This document shows positions 1 through 8,859 of a stretch of DNA of 42,969 bases, piece by piece. The notes under the pieces were generated by a model, which was not told the origin of the DNA, made no database searches, and saw only the letters and a list, made by a program, of their open reading frames with translations. The translations under genes were made by a program, and so were the position numbers. Source of the DNA: Vicinamibacteraceae bacterium. GTDB lineage: Bacteria > Acidobacteriota > Vicinamibacteria > Vicinamibacterales > JAFNAJ01. How positions within the stretch are numbered: position 1 is the stretch's first letter; each line of letters begins with the position of its first letter. The stretch covers positions 1-42,969 of the forward strand of contig JAHDVQ010000018.1 in the NCBI GenBank assembly GCA_023384595.1. The letters run 5' to 3'.

Positions 1-1058
1 TCGAGGTCACCCGCGACGAGATCGAGGCGGGCTGGCGGGCGACGCCCGCGCCGGTGCGCCGCGCGCTGGGCGAGGCCGCGCGTCACATCGCGCGCGTCGC
101 TCGTGCGCAGCGGCCCCGCCGCCGTCGAATCGTCGTGACGCCGGGCGTTCAGGTCGACCTCGAGGTGTATCCGCTGGCCAGGGTCGGCTGCTACGTGCCC
201 GGCGGGCGCTATCCGCTGCCCTCGTCGCTCCTGATGACCGCCGTGACGGCGCGCGTGGCCGGTGTCGGCGAGATCGTGGCCGTCTGCCCCCGGCCCGATC
301 CGCTGGTCCTCGCGGCAGCCCGGCTCGCGCGCGTCGACCGGCTGTTCCGGATCGGGGGCGCTCACGCGGTGGCGGCCCTCGCCTACGGCACCGGGACGAT
401 TCCGCGGGTGGACAAGATCGTCGGCCCGGGCAGCGCCTACGTCACCGAGGCCAAGGCCCTCGTGTCGCGCGACTGTGCCATCGACTTCGACGCCGGACCG
501 AGCGAGATTGCCGTCGTGACCGGCGAAGGGCGCCCGGCGTGGATTGCGGCGGACCTCGTCGCGCAGGCCGAGCACGATGCCGACGCCCGCGCGATCCTCA
601 TCACGTGGAAGCCGGCGCTCGCCCGTGCCGTCGCCGCGGAGGTCGAGCGCCTCGCGCCGCGCCAGGGGCCCGCACGCACTGCGCTTCGCCGCAACGGGGC
701 GGCCATCGTCGTGCCGGGACGTGAACAGGCGATGGCCCTGGCCGATCGCCTCGCGCCCGAACACCTCGTGTGCGACGACAACGAGATGGCAGCAGGGGTG
801 CGGCACGGGGCCGCGTTCGTCGGGCCGTGGACGGCGCAGGCGGCCGGCGACTACGCGACGGGCTCGAACCACGTGCTGCCGACGGGCGGCGCCGCGCGTC
901 ACCGGGGCGGGCTGAGCGCGGCGGACTTCGTGCGCGTGGCCAGCCGTCAGCGCCTCACGCGACGGGGGCTCGAGCGCCTGGCCGCGACCGTGACGATGCT
1001 GGCCGAGGCGGAGGGCCTGGCGGGGCACGCGCACTCCATCCGGACGAGGCTGCGATGA
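1..1058 (+). CDS. hisD: Histidinol dehydrogenase, 5' end cut by window
   Basis: Catalyses the last two steps of histidine synthesis, the NAD-dependent oxidation of L-histidinol to L-histidine, in the cytoplasm as a zinc enzyme. The reading frame is open from base 3, so the N-terminus lies outside the window; an internal GTG at 54 is not the true start. Family signatures visible in order are GCYVPGGRYPLPSS, KIVGPGSAYVTEAK, DFDAGPSEIAV, LVAQAEHD (zinc-binding Gln and His), LAPEHL (catalytic Glu-His pair), DYATGSNHVLPTGG and a C-terminal EGLAGHAHS with the last metal-binding His. It is the first visible gene of a his operon, and its TGA overlaps the hisC ATG (ATGA at 1055-1058). hisG would be expected just upstream but cannot be seen. 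Confidence 0.97.
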   Translation, partial: EVTRDEIEAGWRATPAPVRRALGEAARHIARVARAQRPRRRRIVVTPGVQVDLEVYPLARVGCYVPGGRYPLPSSLLMTAVTARVAGVGEIVAVCPRPDPLVLAAARLARVDRLFRIGGAHAVAALAYGTGTIPRVDKIVGPGSAYVTEAKALVSRDCAIDFDAGPSEIAVVTGEGRPAWIAADLVAQAEHDADARAILITWKPALARAVAAEVERLAPRQGPARTALRRNGAAIVVPGREQAMALADRLAPEHLVCDDNEMAAGVRHGAAFVGPWTAQAAGDYATGSNHVLPTGGAARHRGGLSAADFVRVASRQRLTRRGLERLAATVTMLAEAEGLAGHAHSIRTRLR

Positions 1059-2089
1059 GCGCCCTCTACGAGCGTCCTCCGAGCCCGTCGAGCGGGCTGC
1101 GCCTGCACCTGAACGAGAACACGGCGGGCTGCTCGCCGCGGGTGCTCGCCGCCATGCGCGCGGTGACGCGCGAGCAGGCCGGCTTCTATCCCGACTACGA
1201 AACGGCGCACGAGCGGGTGGCGCGACACTTCGGTGTCGTGTCCGGTGAGGTCCTGCTCACCAACGGCCTCGACGAGGGCATCCACGGCGCCGGCTACGGC
1301 TGGCTGCAGCGTGGCGAGGCGGGCGGGGAGCGCGAGGCCGTGATCGTGGAGCCGGCCTTCGACATGTACGCGGCCGCCACCACGGCGGCCTCGGGCCGCG
1401 CGGTGCGGATTGCTCCGCGTCCGGGTTTCGACTTCCCGCTCGAGGAGGTGCTCGGCGCGATGACCCCGGCCACGCGCGTCGTGTACCTCACGAGTCCCAA
1501 CAACCCGACGGGGCTGTCGATCCCGCACGAGGCCATCGCCCGCATCGCCGACGCGCTTCCCCGCGAAGGCGTCGTGTTCCTCGACGAGGCCTACGTCGAC
1601 TTCGGCGGACGCACCGTGCTCGGGACCCCGGCGATGCGGCCGAACGTGATGGTCGGGCGGACCTTCGCGAAGGCGTACGGGCTGGCGGCGGTGCGCCTGG
1701 GCGCCGTCATCGGCTCGCGAACCGTCATCGATCGCGTGCGCGAGGTGACGCCCCCCTACAGCGTCAACGTCTTCGCGCTCGCGGCGCTCGCCGCGGCGCT
1801 CGACGATGAGGAGTACGTCGCGTGGTATGGCGGCGAGGTGCGCCAGTCGCGTGAGCTGACGTATGCCTTCTGCGAACGGCACGGCCTCGAGTACTGGCGA
1901 AGCGACGCCAACTTCGTGCTGTTTCGCGTCGGCCCGCATGCGCCCGCTCTCGCGGCGGACGTGGCCGCACGCGGCATTCACGTGCGCGACCGGTCGTCAC
2001 AGCCCGGATGCGAGGGCTGCCTGCGCCTGACGACCGGGATCGTGGCCCATACCGAAGCGGCGCTGGCCGCGCTGGAGGCCTCGTGGTGA
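1055..2089 (+). CDS. hisC: Histidinol-phosphate aminotransferase
   Basis: A PLP-dependent class I/II aminotransferase that converts imidazole acetol phosphate and glutamate to histidinol phosphate. The 344-residue product matches the usual length. It has the N-terminal LHLNEN motif, SPNNPTG at 147-153, VFLDEAY (Asp177 binds the PLP pyridine nitrogen), and [14 protein letters not shown] with Lys206 as the PLP Schiff-base lysine. The ATG at 1055 was chosen because it overlaps the hisD stop in a 4-base ATGA junction; an open frame further upstream lies entirely within hisD. The C-terminus has a cysteine pair (CEGC) near the substrate-binding Arg. The stop overlaps the hisB start. Confidence 0.96.
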   Translation: MSALYERPPSPSSGLRLHLNENTAGCSPRVLAAMRAVTREQAGFYPDYETAHERVARHFGVVSGEVLLTNGLDEGIHGAGYGWLQRGEAGGEREAVIVEPAFDMYAAATTAASGRAVRIAPRPGFDFPLEEVLGAMTPATRVVYLTSPNNPTGLSIPHEAIARIADALPREGVVFLDEAYVDFGGRTVLGTPAMRPNVMVGRTFAKAYGLAAVRLGAVIGSRTVIDRVREVTPPYSVNVFALAALAAALDDEEYVAWYGGEVRQSRELTYAFCERHGLEYWRSDANFVLFRVGPHAPALAADVAARGIHVRDRSSQPGCEGCLRLTTGIVAHTEAALAALEASW

Positions 2090-2673
2090 GAAGGGCGAAG
2101 CTCCGCCGCACGACCCGGGAAACCGACATCGCTGTCTCGCTGGTCATCGAGGGCCGGGGCCGCTACGACGTGGCGACGGGCATCCGCTTCCTCGACCACA
2201 TGCTGGAGCTCGTCGCGCGACACGGCGGGTTCGACCTCGACATCGCGGCGCGGGGCGATCTCGACGTCGATCAGCACCACACCGTCGAGGACGTGGGCAT
2301 CGCGATCGGCGAGGCCGTGAGCTCGGCGCTCGGGTCGCGGCGCGGCATCAACCGCGCGGGCTACTTCGTCATGCCCATGGACGAAACGCTCGCCGTCGCG
2401 GCGCTCGACCTCGGCGGCCGCCCCCACACCGTTGTCGACCTCGGTGTGCGGGCGGCGCGCGTCGGCGACCTGCAGACCGAGCTCGTCGCCGACTTCTTCG
2501 AGGGCTTCGCGATGGGCGCGCGCGCCAACGTGCACGTCAAGGTCCTCTACGGTCGCTCGAGCCACCACAGGATCGAAGCCACGTTCAAGGCGTTCGCCCG
2601 TGCGCTGCGCGTCGCCTGCGCGAGAGATCGGCAGCTGCTGCGGCAGCTGCCGTCCACCAAGGGGCTGCTGTGA
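2086..2673 (+). CDS. hisB: Imidazoleglycerol-phosphate dehydratase
   Basis: A manganese-dependent dehydratase that converts imidazole glycerol phosphate to imidazole acetol phosphate. This is the monofunctional form with no fused histidinol-phosphatase domain; about 195 residues is standard. Metal-ligand motifs are [25 protein letters not shown] and, near the C-terminus, [18 protein letters not shown] prefer the GTG at 2086 because it gives a GTGA overlap with hisC and a start of normal length; the GTG at 2083 is a second possibility and cannot be excluded. No separate histidinol-phosphate phosphatase gene (hisN or PHP type) is present in the window. The stop overlaps the hisH GTG. Confidence 0.95.
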   Translation: MRRAKLRRTTRETDIAVSLVIEGRGRYDVATGIRFLDHMLELVARHGGFDLDIAARGDLDVDQHHTVEDVGIAIGEAVSSALGSRRGINRAGYFVMPMDETLAVAALDLGGRPHTVVDLGVRAARVGDLQTELVADFFEGFAMGARANVHVKVLYGRSSHHRIEATFKAFARALRVACARDRQLLRQLPSTKGLL

Positions 2674-3308
2674 CCCGGTCCGCCATTCCGCTCGCGCTCG
2701 CCGACTACCGCGCCGGCAACCTCGCGTCGGTGGCACGGGCGCTCACCACGGTGGGGGCCGACGTGCGCCTGGCGCGAACCGCCGCCGACCTTCACGGCGC
2801 GGCCGGCATCGTGGTGCCGGGCGTCGGCCATTTCGGCGCGACCATGGCGCTCGACGACGTGTGGCGCGACGCGCTCCGCGAGGCGCTCACGCGCGGCGTG
2901 CCGTTGCTCGGCATCTGCCTCGGCCTGCAGTGGCTCTGCGAAGGCAGCGAGGAGGCGTCCGGCGTGCCGGGGCTCGGCGTGTTTCCCGGGGTCGCCGCGC
3001 ACATGGGGCGCGACGACGAATCCGCAGGTCGCTCCATCAAGGTGCCGCACGTCGGGTGGAACACCCTCGACATCGTGGCCGCGTCGTGGCTGCTTGCCGG
3101 CGTCGAGACGGGGGCGACCGCCTACTTCACTCACTCGTACGCCGTGCCGCCGGGCCCGGCCACCGTGGCCACCAGCACGCACGGGCGGCGGTTCACCGCG
3201 GCCGCCGAGTCGGGCCATGTGGCCGCGGTGCAGTTCCACCCCGAGAAGTCAGGACGCGTCGGGCTCACCATCCTCGAGAACTTCGTGCGTCGAGCCGGAG
3301 GCATGTGA
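2670..3308 (+). CDS. hisH: Imidazole glycerol phosphate synthase, glutaminase subunit
   Basis: A class I glutamine amidotransferase that supplies ammonia to HisF. The 212-residue product has the oxyanion-strand and nucleophile motif GICLGLQ (Cys83) and the C-terminal QFHPEKSG, in which His190 and Glu192 complete the triad. The N-terminus ([11 protein letters not shown]) matches the family's DYGxGN signature. The GTG start at 2670 forms a GTGA overlap with the hisB stop. The hisF start overlaps this gene's stop by one base, in keeping with translational coupling of the two subunits of one heterodimer. Confidence 0.96.
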   Translation: MTRSAIPLALADYRAGNLASVARALTTVGADVRLARTAADLHGAAGIVVPGVGHFGATMALDDVWRDALREALTRGVPLLGICLGLQWLCEGSEEASGVPGLGVFPGVAAHMGRDDESAGRSIKVPHVGWNTLDIVAASWLLAGVETGATAYFTHSYAVPPGPATVATSTHGRRFTAAAESGHVAAVQFHPEKSGRVGLTILENFVRRAGGM

Positions 3309-4096
3309 TGCTGACCCGCCGGATCATCGCGTGCCTGGACGTTCGCGACGGCGTCGTGGTGAAGGGGGTCCGGTTCGAGGGCCTCGCCTCGGCCGGCGAT
3401 CCCGCCGCGCTCGCGCGCCGATACAACGACGAGGGCATCGACGAGCTCGTCATCCTCGACGTTACGGCCACCCTCGAAGGGCGACGCGCGCTGTGCCGGA
3501 CGATCACCGCCGTCGCGCGGGAACTCTTCATCCCGCTCGCGGTGGGTGGGGGGATTCGCACCGAGCACGACGCCGCGGCCGTCGTCGAGGCGGGAGCCGA
3601 CAAGGTCGCCGTCAATACGGCCGCCCTGGCCGATCCCGATCTCATCACGCGCCTGGCCCGCCGCTATGGCAGCCAGGCCGTCGTCGTCGCCATCGACGCC
3701 AGACGCCGGCGAGCGGCCGGTGAGGAGACGGCGGGCGCGGCGGCCTACGAGGTGTTCGTGCGCAGCGGGAGCGAGGCGGCGGGTCGCGAGGCCGTCGCCT
3801 GGGCGCGCGAGGCGGCACATCGGGGCGCGGGCGAGATTCTCCTGACCTCGATGGATCGCGACGGCACGCGCGAGGGCTTCGACTGCGAGTTGACGGCCGC
3901 GGTGAGCCGCGCCGTGCCCATTCCGGTCATCGCGTCGGGCGGCGCGGGCACCTTCGATCACTTCCTCGAGGTGTTCGAACGCGGAGAGGCGGATGCCGCC
4001 CTCGCGGCGTCGGTCTTCCACTACGGCGAGCACGCGGTGCTCGACCTGAAACAGCACCTCGCACGGCACGGCGTGCCCGTGCGCCTCGGGTGGTGA
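3308..4096 (+). CDS. hisF: Imidazole glycerol phosphate synthase, cyclase subunit
   Basis: A TIM-barrel cyclase that uses ammonia from HisH to form imidazole glycerol phosphate and AICAR from PRFAR. The 262-residue product carries the two catalytic aspartates, Asp11 (ACLDVRDG) and Asp130 (VVAIDAR). Phosphate-binding loops are VGGGIRT near 80 and [11 protein letters not shown] in the C-terminal half; [15 protein letters not shown] is also characteristic. The ATG at 3308 shares its A with the hisH TGA. The stretch after Asp130 is rich in Arg and Ala compared with typical HisF, but no motif is missing. Confidence 0.96.
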   Translation: MLTRRIIACLDVRDGVVVKGVRFEGLASAGDPAALARRYNDEGIDELVILDVTATLEGRRALCRTITAVARELFIPLAVGGGIRTEHDAAAVVEAGADKVAVNTAALADPDLITRLARRYGSQAVVVAIDARRRRAAGEETAGAAAYEVFVRSGSEAAGREAVAWAREAAHRGAGEILLTSMDRDGTREGFDCELTAAVSRAVPIPVIASGGAGTFDHFLEVFERGEADAALAASVFHYGEHAVLDLKQHLARHGVPVRLGW

Positions 4097-4098
4097 CC

Positions 4099-4788
4099 AT
4101 GCTGGTGCCCTCCATCGATCTGCAGGACGGCCGGATCGTGCAGCTCGTGCAGGGCCGCGACCTGGCCTTGGCGAGCGACGACGTCGACGGGTGGCTGGCG
4201 CGGTTCGCGCGCTACCGGCGGTTGCAGCTCATCGACCTCGATGCCGCGATGGGGCGCGGCGGCAACGACGCCCTCGTCAGGCGGATCTGCGCCGCGCGGC
4301 CCTGCCGTGTCGGCGGCGGCATCAGGTCGGTCGCGCGCGCCGGCGAGGTCCTCGCGCACGGGGCCGAGGCGGTCATCGTGGGAACGGCGCTGTTCGGTCC
4401 CGCCGGCGTCAACCACGCTGCCGCCCGCGCCTTTGCCCGGGCGCTCACCCCCTCGCGCCTCATCGTCGCGATCGACAGCCGGGGCGGGCGCGTGGTGGTG
4501 AAGGGGTGGGCCGAGTCGACCGCCCTCGACGCCCCGGCCGCGGCGCGCGCGCTCGAGCCCTACTGCGAGGAGTTCCTCTTCACCTGGGTCGACGGCGAGG
4601 GATTGATGGGCGGCATCGACATGGAGGCGGTGGCCCGCGTGCGCGAGGCCACCTCGCGGCGCCTGACGGTGGCCGGCGGCATCAGGTCGCACGCCGAGGT
4701 CGAGGCGCTCGACCGGCTCGGCGTCGACGCGGTGGTGGGCATGGCGATCTACACCGGGACCATGCGTCTCGGCGAGGGGGAGCCCTGA
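4099..4788 (+). CDS. hisA: ProFAR isomerase
   Basis: Isomerises ProFAR to PRFAR by an Amadori rearrangement and is a TIM barrel homologous to HisF. The sequence has VPSIDLQDGRIVQLVQG, with the first catalytic Asp at residue 7, and VAIDSRGG with the second Asp near 126; phosphate-binding glycines are in RVGGGIRS and VAGGIRS. I chose ATG 4099 because it yields the normal MLVPSIDLQ N-terminus. GTG 4093 would give a GTGA overlap with hisF and add two residues, so it is a real alternative. This is the last his gene here: hisI and hisE do not follow, so the operon is incomplete at its 3' side. Confidence 0.95.
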   Translation: MLVPSIDLQDGRIVQLVQGRDLALASDDVDGWLARFARYRRLQLIDLDAAMGRGGNDALVRRICAARPCRVGGGIRSVARAGEVLAHGAEAVIVGTALFGPAGVNHAAARAFARALTPSRLIVAIDSRGGRVVVKGWAESTALDAPAAARALEPYCEEFLFTWVDGEGLMGGIDMEAVARVREATSRRLTVAGGIRSHAEVEALDRLGVDAVVGMAIYTGTMRLGEGEP

Positions 4789-4888
4789 CGGCCGTCACGT
4801 GCCAGCCGTGCCGGCCCCGCGCCCCGCGCTGCGCGCGACGGCCGGGTGTGTTACGCTATCCGGCGTAGTCGTCACGTCAAGTCACGTA

Positions 4889-6058
4889 ATGGCCGCCGCC
4901 CGCGCCCGCGCGTTCGAGAATCCCTTCGTCTACGGCGAGGTCGTACCGGCTTCGGCCTTCGTCGGGCGCGAGGCGGAGCTGGATCGCCTGGTCCGCGATC
5001 TCGTCTCGGGCCAGAAGGTCTTCCTGGTGTCGCCGCGGCGCTACGGCAAGTCGTCGCTCATCCGCCGCGCCGCCGAGAGGATCGCGCGCGACGGGGTGCT
5101 CACCGTGGAGCTCACCGTCAGCAGCTACAGCTCGTATCTCGCCTTCCTCGAGGGCTTCGCCCGCGCGGTCGTCGCGCACACGGGCCCCGTCGAGGGCTGG
5201 GCCCGCCGCCTGCGCGAGTGGCTGCGGGGCGTGCGGACCGACGTCCGGGCGGCACCGGACGCCAGCCGCGGATCCGGCGCGGCCGATCTCGCGTTCCCGG
5301 GCATTCGCTCGGCGCGTGACGAGGCGAGGCTCGCCGCCGACGTCTTCGCCCTCCCGCAGCGGGTCGCGGACCTCCGCGGGCGCCCGGTCGTCGTCGCTCT
5401 TGACGAGTTCCAGGACGTCGCGCAGTTCGACGGCGGGAGCGTGGAGCAGGCGCTGCGCGCGGCGGTGCAGCACCAGCGCGACGTCGGCTACGTCTTCGCG
5501 GGCTCCGAGCCCACGCTCATGGAGCAGATGGTGAGTCCGCGGCGGCCCTTCTACAAGGCCGGCCCCGTCATGCGCCTCGAGCGGCTTCCGGCCGACGTCT
5601 TCGCCGCCTTCGTCGAGCGCCAGTTCGCGACGCACGGACGGCCGGTCGTCGCGGGTCTCGGCGAGGCGATCGTCGATCTCGCCGGCAACCTGCCGTACGA
5701 CGTCCAGCGGCTGGCCCACGAGCTGTGGGACGACACGGGGGGCCTCGCGCGGCCGCTCGGCCTCGAGGACCTGCATCGGACGCTGGGCCGGCTCCTCGGC
5801 GAGCAGCGTCTGCTGTTCGAAGGTCTCTGGCAGCGGCTGACGCTCCTGCAGCGCGCGACGCTGCGCGCCGTGGTCTTCGAAGAGGGCCACGAGCTGCTCT
5901 CGGCGGCCACCCGCGAGCGCTACCGGCTCGGCGGCCCGTCGAGCGTGCAGTCCGCGCTCGGCGCGCTCACGCGCCACGAGATCATCCAGCGCGACGAGGG
6001 CGCCTACGTCGTGGTCGATTCCCTGTTCCGCGAATGGGTCGCGCGCACCACCTACTGA
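4889..6058 (+). CDS. AAA ATPase of the archaeal-type (COG1672-like) group
   Basis: A predicted cytoplasmic P-loop ATPase of about 389 residues. The P-loop is PRRYGKSS at 49-56, a variant typical of this group, following the entry motif ENPFVYG...FVGREAEL. Walker B is VVVALDEFQD (Asp172, Glu173), and the sensor segment is YVFAGSEPTLMEQM. The C-terminal ~100 residues look like a winged helix (RATLRAVVFEEGHELLS... SALGALTRHEIIQRD). The ATG at 4889 is preferred: a longer reading from 4799 adds a non-family Pro/Ala-rich leader. Family members are often orphan and their targets unknown; the neighbours (his operon, MFS transporter) do not identify one. A segment around residues 120-145 is low in recognisable motif content. 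Confidence 0.8.
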   Translation: MAAARARAFENPFVYGEVVPASAFVGREAELDRLVRDLVSGQKVFLVSPRRYGKSSLIRRAAERIARDGVLTVELTVSSYSSYLAFLEGFARAVVAHTGPVEGWARRLREWLRGVRTDVRAAPDASRGSGAADLAFPGIRSARDEARLAADVFALPQRVADLRGRPVVVALDEFQDVAQFDGGSVEQALRAAVQHQRDVGYVFAGSEPTLMEQMVSPRRPFYKAGPVMRLERLPADVFAAFVERQFATHGRPVVAGLGEAIVDLAGNLPYDVQRLAHELWDDTGGLARPLGLEDLHRTLGRLLGEQRLLFEGLWQRLTLLQRATLRAVVFEEGHELLSAATRERYRLGGPSSVQSALGALTRHEIIQRDEGAYVVVDSLFREWVARTTY

Positions 6059-6081
6059 ATCCCGATGCCCAGGAGCCTTCC

Positions 6082-7425
6082 GTGACCCCCGCCCCCACCA
6101 GCGGTTCGCTGCTCGATCGCGTCGGCCTGTCACGCCCGGAGCTGCGGGCGTGGGCGATGTACGACTGGGCGAATTCCGCGTTCATGACGACGATCATCGC
6201 GGCGGTCTTTCCGATCTACTTCGGGCAGGTCGCCTCGCGCGGCCTCGCGCCCGAGGTCGCCGCGTTCCGCTTCAGCCTCGCGACGACGATCGCGCTGCTC
6301 ATCGTCGCGCTGCTCTCGCCCATCCTCGGGGCGCTCGCCGACTACGCCGGCATCAAGAAGCGCTTCCTGTTGATGTTCCAGTCGATCGGCGTCGGCGCGA
6401 CGGCGCTCATGTGGTTCATCGGCGAGGGCGACTGGTCGCTCGCCCTGTCGCTGTTCGTGCTCGCCAACATCGGCGTCTCGGCCGCCTTCACGTTCTACGA
6501 CTCGCTGCTGCCGCACATCGCCGCTCCGGGCGAACTCGATCGCGTGTCGACGGCCGGCTACGCTCTGGGGTACCTGGGCGGCGGGCTGCTGCTCGTCGTC
6601 AACATGCTCTGGATCACGAAGCCGCAGTGGTTCGGCCTGTCCGACGCCGGCGTGGCGACGCGGCTCTCGTTCCTGTCGGTCGCCGTCTGGTGGGCTGTCT
6701 TCTCGATCCCGCTCTTCCGCCGCGTGCCCGAACCGCCCTCGGAGAAGGGGACGGCCACGCCGACCGCGGGCGAACTCCTCCGCGTTCCATTCAGGCGGCT
6801 CGGCCACACCTTCCACGAGCTGGCGAGGTTCCGGCAGGCCCTGCTGATGCTGCTGGCCTTTCTCGTCTACAACGACGGCATCAACACGATCATCCGGATG
6901 GCGTCCCTGTATGGCTCGCAGATCGGCATCGCCGACCAGCACCTCATCCTCGCCCTCGTGATCGTGCAGTTCGTGGGCGTGCCCTTCGCGTTCCTCTTCG
7001 GGCGCGCGGCGTCGTGGATCGGCGCGAAGCGGTCGATCTTCGTGGCGCTCGGCGTCTACATGCTCATCAGCGTGCTCGGCTACTACATGACCTCGGCCGC
7101 GCACTTCTATCTGCTGGCGCTGCTCGTCGGCACCGTCCAGGGCGGCAGCCAGGCGCTCAGCCGATCGGTCTTCGCGTCGATGATCCCGCGCGACCGCTCG
7201 TCGGAGTTCTTCGCCTTCTTCGGGGTGTTCGAGAAGTTTGCCGGCATCCTCGGGCCGCTGCTCTTCGCGGCGGCCATCGGCGCCACCGGCTCGAGCCGAT
7301 CCGCCATCCTCTCGGTCATCGCGTTCTTCGTGGTGGGCGCGCTGCTGCTGACCTTCGTGGACATCGACAAGGGACAGCGCATCGCCCGCGAGGCCGAGGC
7401 GGAGGCCGCGGCGCACCGCGGGTGA
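6082..7425 (+). CDS. MFS transporter, Atg22/UMF1-like
   Basis: A 447-residue inner-membrane protein with about 12 hydrophobic segments. The N-terminal motif WAMYDWANSAFMTTI is the hallmark of the Atg22-like branch of the major facilitator superfamily. Other features are ALADYAGIKKR in the first cytoplasmic loop (DxxGxKK/R-type gating motif) and GGSQALSRSVFASMIPRD in the second half. The GTG at 6082 was selected because an AGGAG lies at 6071-6075 with a 6-base gap and because the protein then starts just before the first helix. Fungal relatives efflux amino acids from vacuoles; substrates of bacterial members are not settled. The gene begins 23 bases after the ATPase stop and ends 13 bases before the acyltransferase, so the three may be cotranscribed. 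Confidence 0.85.
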   Translation: MTPAPTSGSLLDRVGLSRPELRAWAMYDWANSAFMTTIIAAVFPIYFGQVASRGLAPEVAAFRFSLATTIALLIVALLSPILGALADYAGIKKRFLLMFQSIGVGATALMWFIGEGDWSLALSLFVLANIGVSAAFTFYDSLLPHIAAPGELDRVSTAGYALGYLGGGLLLVVNMLWITKPQWFGLSDAGVATRLSFLSVAVWWAVFSIPLFRRVPEPPSEKGTATPTAGELLRVPFRRLGHTFHELARFRQALLMLLAFLVYNDGINTIIRMASLYGSQIGIADQHLILALVIVQFVGVPFAFLFGRAASWIGAKRSIFVALGVYMLISVLGYYMTSAAHFYLLALLVGTVQGGSQALSRSVFASMIPRDRSSEFFAFFGVFEKFAGILGPLLFAAAIGATGSSRSAILSVIAFFVVGALLLTFVDIDKGQRIAREAEAEAAAHRG

Positions 7426-7438
7426 GACGGCAGGACCC

Positions 7439-8776
7439 ATGGCCTTCGTGCGGTGGCTCGCCCGCGTCGCGGTCTGGCTCTTCTACAGGACCGAGAGAAT
7501 CGGCCCGCCCCTCTCGGCCGGCCCGCTCGTGCTCGTGGCCAACCACCCGAACGCGCTCCTCGATCCCGCCATCGTGATGGCGACCAGCGAGCGCCCTCTG
7601 CGTTTCCTCGCGAAGTCCACGCTCTTCGGCATCCCCATCGTCGGGTGGATCGTGCGGGCGAGCGGCGCCATCCCGGTGTATCGGCGGATCGACCCTGGCG
7701 CGGACGTCGCCCGGAACGTCGAGATGTTCCGGGCCGTCGGCGACGTGCTCGCCGGGGGCGGCGCTGTGTGCCTCTTTCCGGAGGGCATCAGCCACTCGCG
7801 GGGCCGGCTGGCCCCGCTCAAGAGCGGCGCCGCGCGCATCGTGCTCGACGCGCGGGCACGGGGCGTCTCAGCGGCGATCGTCCCCGTGGGCCTCAACTTC
7901 GACGAGAAGACCTCGTTCCGCTCCACCGTGACCGTCGCCTACGGACCGGCGCTCGACGGGGCGGCAGTGGCCGCACTCGCCGCGGGTGGCGGCGAGCGCG
8001 ACGCCGCCGAGCGCATGACGGCCGAGATCGAGCGGCGCCTGCGCGATCTCATGATCGAAGCCGATCCCGACGGCACGCACGCCATTGTCGACGACGTCGA
8101 ACGCCTGTATGCATCGGCACGCGGGCTCCCTCGCGACCCGGTGCACACCCTGGCGCGCCGCCGGCGCATCGCCGAGGGCATCGACGTCATGCGTGGGCGC
8201 GATCCCGCCAGGTTCGCCTGGATCTATCAGCGCTATCGGACCATCACGCGGCGGCTCGCACGCTTCGGCATCGGGCCGCGCCTGCTCGCGCGCGACGTCG
8301 GGTGGACCGACGCGGCACGCTTCGCCCTTCGCGAGAGCGTCATCGCCGCACTGACTGTGCCCGTCATCGCCGCGGCGGCCGCGTTCTTCAGCCTGCCGTA
8401 CCTGCTCGTCGACCTCGTGTCGAGGCGGGCGTCGATTGAAATGGCTGCGACCGTGAAGATCTTCAGCGGGGTGATCTTCTACCCGCTCGCCATCGCCGGG
8501 TGGGCGGTGGCTGCCGCCCGCCTGTGGGGCGCGGCGGCGGGCTGGACGATGCTGGCGGGGCTGCCCGTCATCGGCCTGGCCGCCCTCTACGCGATCGAGC
8601 GCGAGTCGGCCGTCGTCGAAATCGTGCGCGAGTGGGTCGCCACGCGCGGCACACGGCCTGAAACCCGCGCGCGACTCAGGCGCCAGGGCGCCGAGCTCGC
8701 CGAGATGCTCGACGAGGCCGATCGCTGGCTGCAGGAGATCGGCGGGACGGCCAGCCAGGCCCAAGCTCGAAGTTAG
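7439..8776 (+). CDS. PlsC-like lysophospholipid/glycerol-phosphate acyltransferase
   Basis: A membrane acyltransferase of 445 residues. The N-terminal domain has the catalytic block ANHPNALLDP (an HX5D version of the usual HX4D), then FLAKSTLFGIPIVGWIV, and the glycerophosphate-binding FPEGISHSRGRLAPLKSGA. The C-terminal half has no catalytic motif but contains about three hydrophobic segments (residues ~300-385), which should anchor the enzyme. The length and HX5D spacing are closer to the GPAT/tafazzin-like side than to the 240-residue PlsC. The acyl acceptor cannot be read from the sequence. The 3' end runs directly into a heptanucleotide tandem repeat. Confidence 0.85.
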   Translation: MAFVRWLARVAVWLFYRTERIGPPLSAGPLVLVANHPNALLDPAIVMATSERPLRFLAKSTLFGIPIVGWIVRASGAIPVYRRIDPGADVARNVEMFRAVGDVLAGGGAVCLFPEGISHSRGRLAPLKSGAARIVLDARARGVSAAIVPVGLNFDEKTSFRSTVTVAYGPALDGAAVAALAAGGGERDAAERMTAEIERRLRDLMIEADPDGTHAIVDDVERLYASARGLPRDPVHTLARRRRIAEGIDVMRGRDPARFAWIYQRYRTITRRLARFGIGPRLLARDVGWTDAARFALRESVIAALTVPVIAAAAAFFSLPYLLVDLVSRRASIEMAATVKIFSGVIFYPLAIAGWAVAAARLWGAAAGWTMLAGLPVIGLAALYAIERESAVVEIVREWVATRGTRPETRARLRRQGAELAEMLDEADRWLQEIGGTASQAQARS

Positions 8777-8779
8777 ACC

Positions 8780-8856
8780 AACGCCCAGCGCCGAGCGCCG
8801 AGCGCCCAGCGCCCAACGCCCAGCGCCCAACGCCCAGCGCCCAGCGCCCAGCGCCC
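8780..8856. repeat. Heptanucleotide tandem repeat, 11 copies
   Basis: Eleven uninterrupted 7-base units with consensus A(G/A)CGCC(C/G) run without a gap from 8780 to 8856. They fill almost the whole 83-base space between the acyltransferase stop (8774-8776) and the convergent regulator stop (8860-8862). Unit variation is limited to position 2 (G or A) and position 7 (C or G). No protein is likely encoded. The array is of the kind that changes copy number by slippage. Confidence 0.9.
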
Positions 8857-8859
8857 AAT

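Noticed and set aside
6130-7440. A 436-codon minus-strand frame opposite the MFS gene.
   Set aside because: Rich in Glu, Arg, His and Asp with no domain; the plus strand has the diagnostic Atg22-like motif and membrane segments.
8676-8858. A short minus-strand ORF made of Gly-Arg-Trp-Ala-Leu-Gly repeats, which could look like a repetitive peptide gene.
   Set aside because: It is simply the translation of the heptanucleotide array (7 x 3 bases = 7-residue period) running into antisense acyltransferase sequence; no ribosome-binding site is evident.
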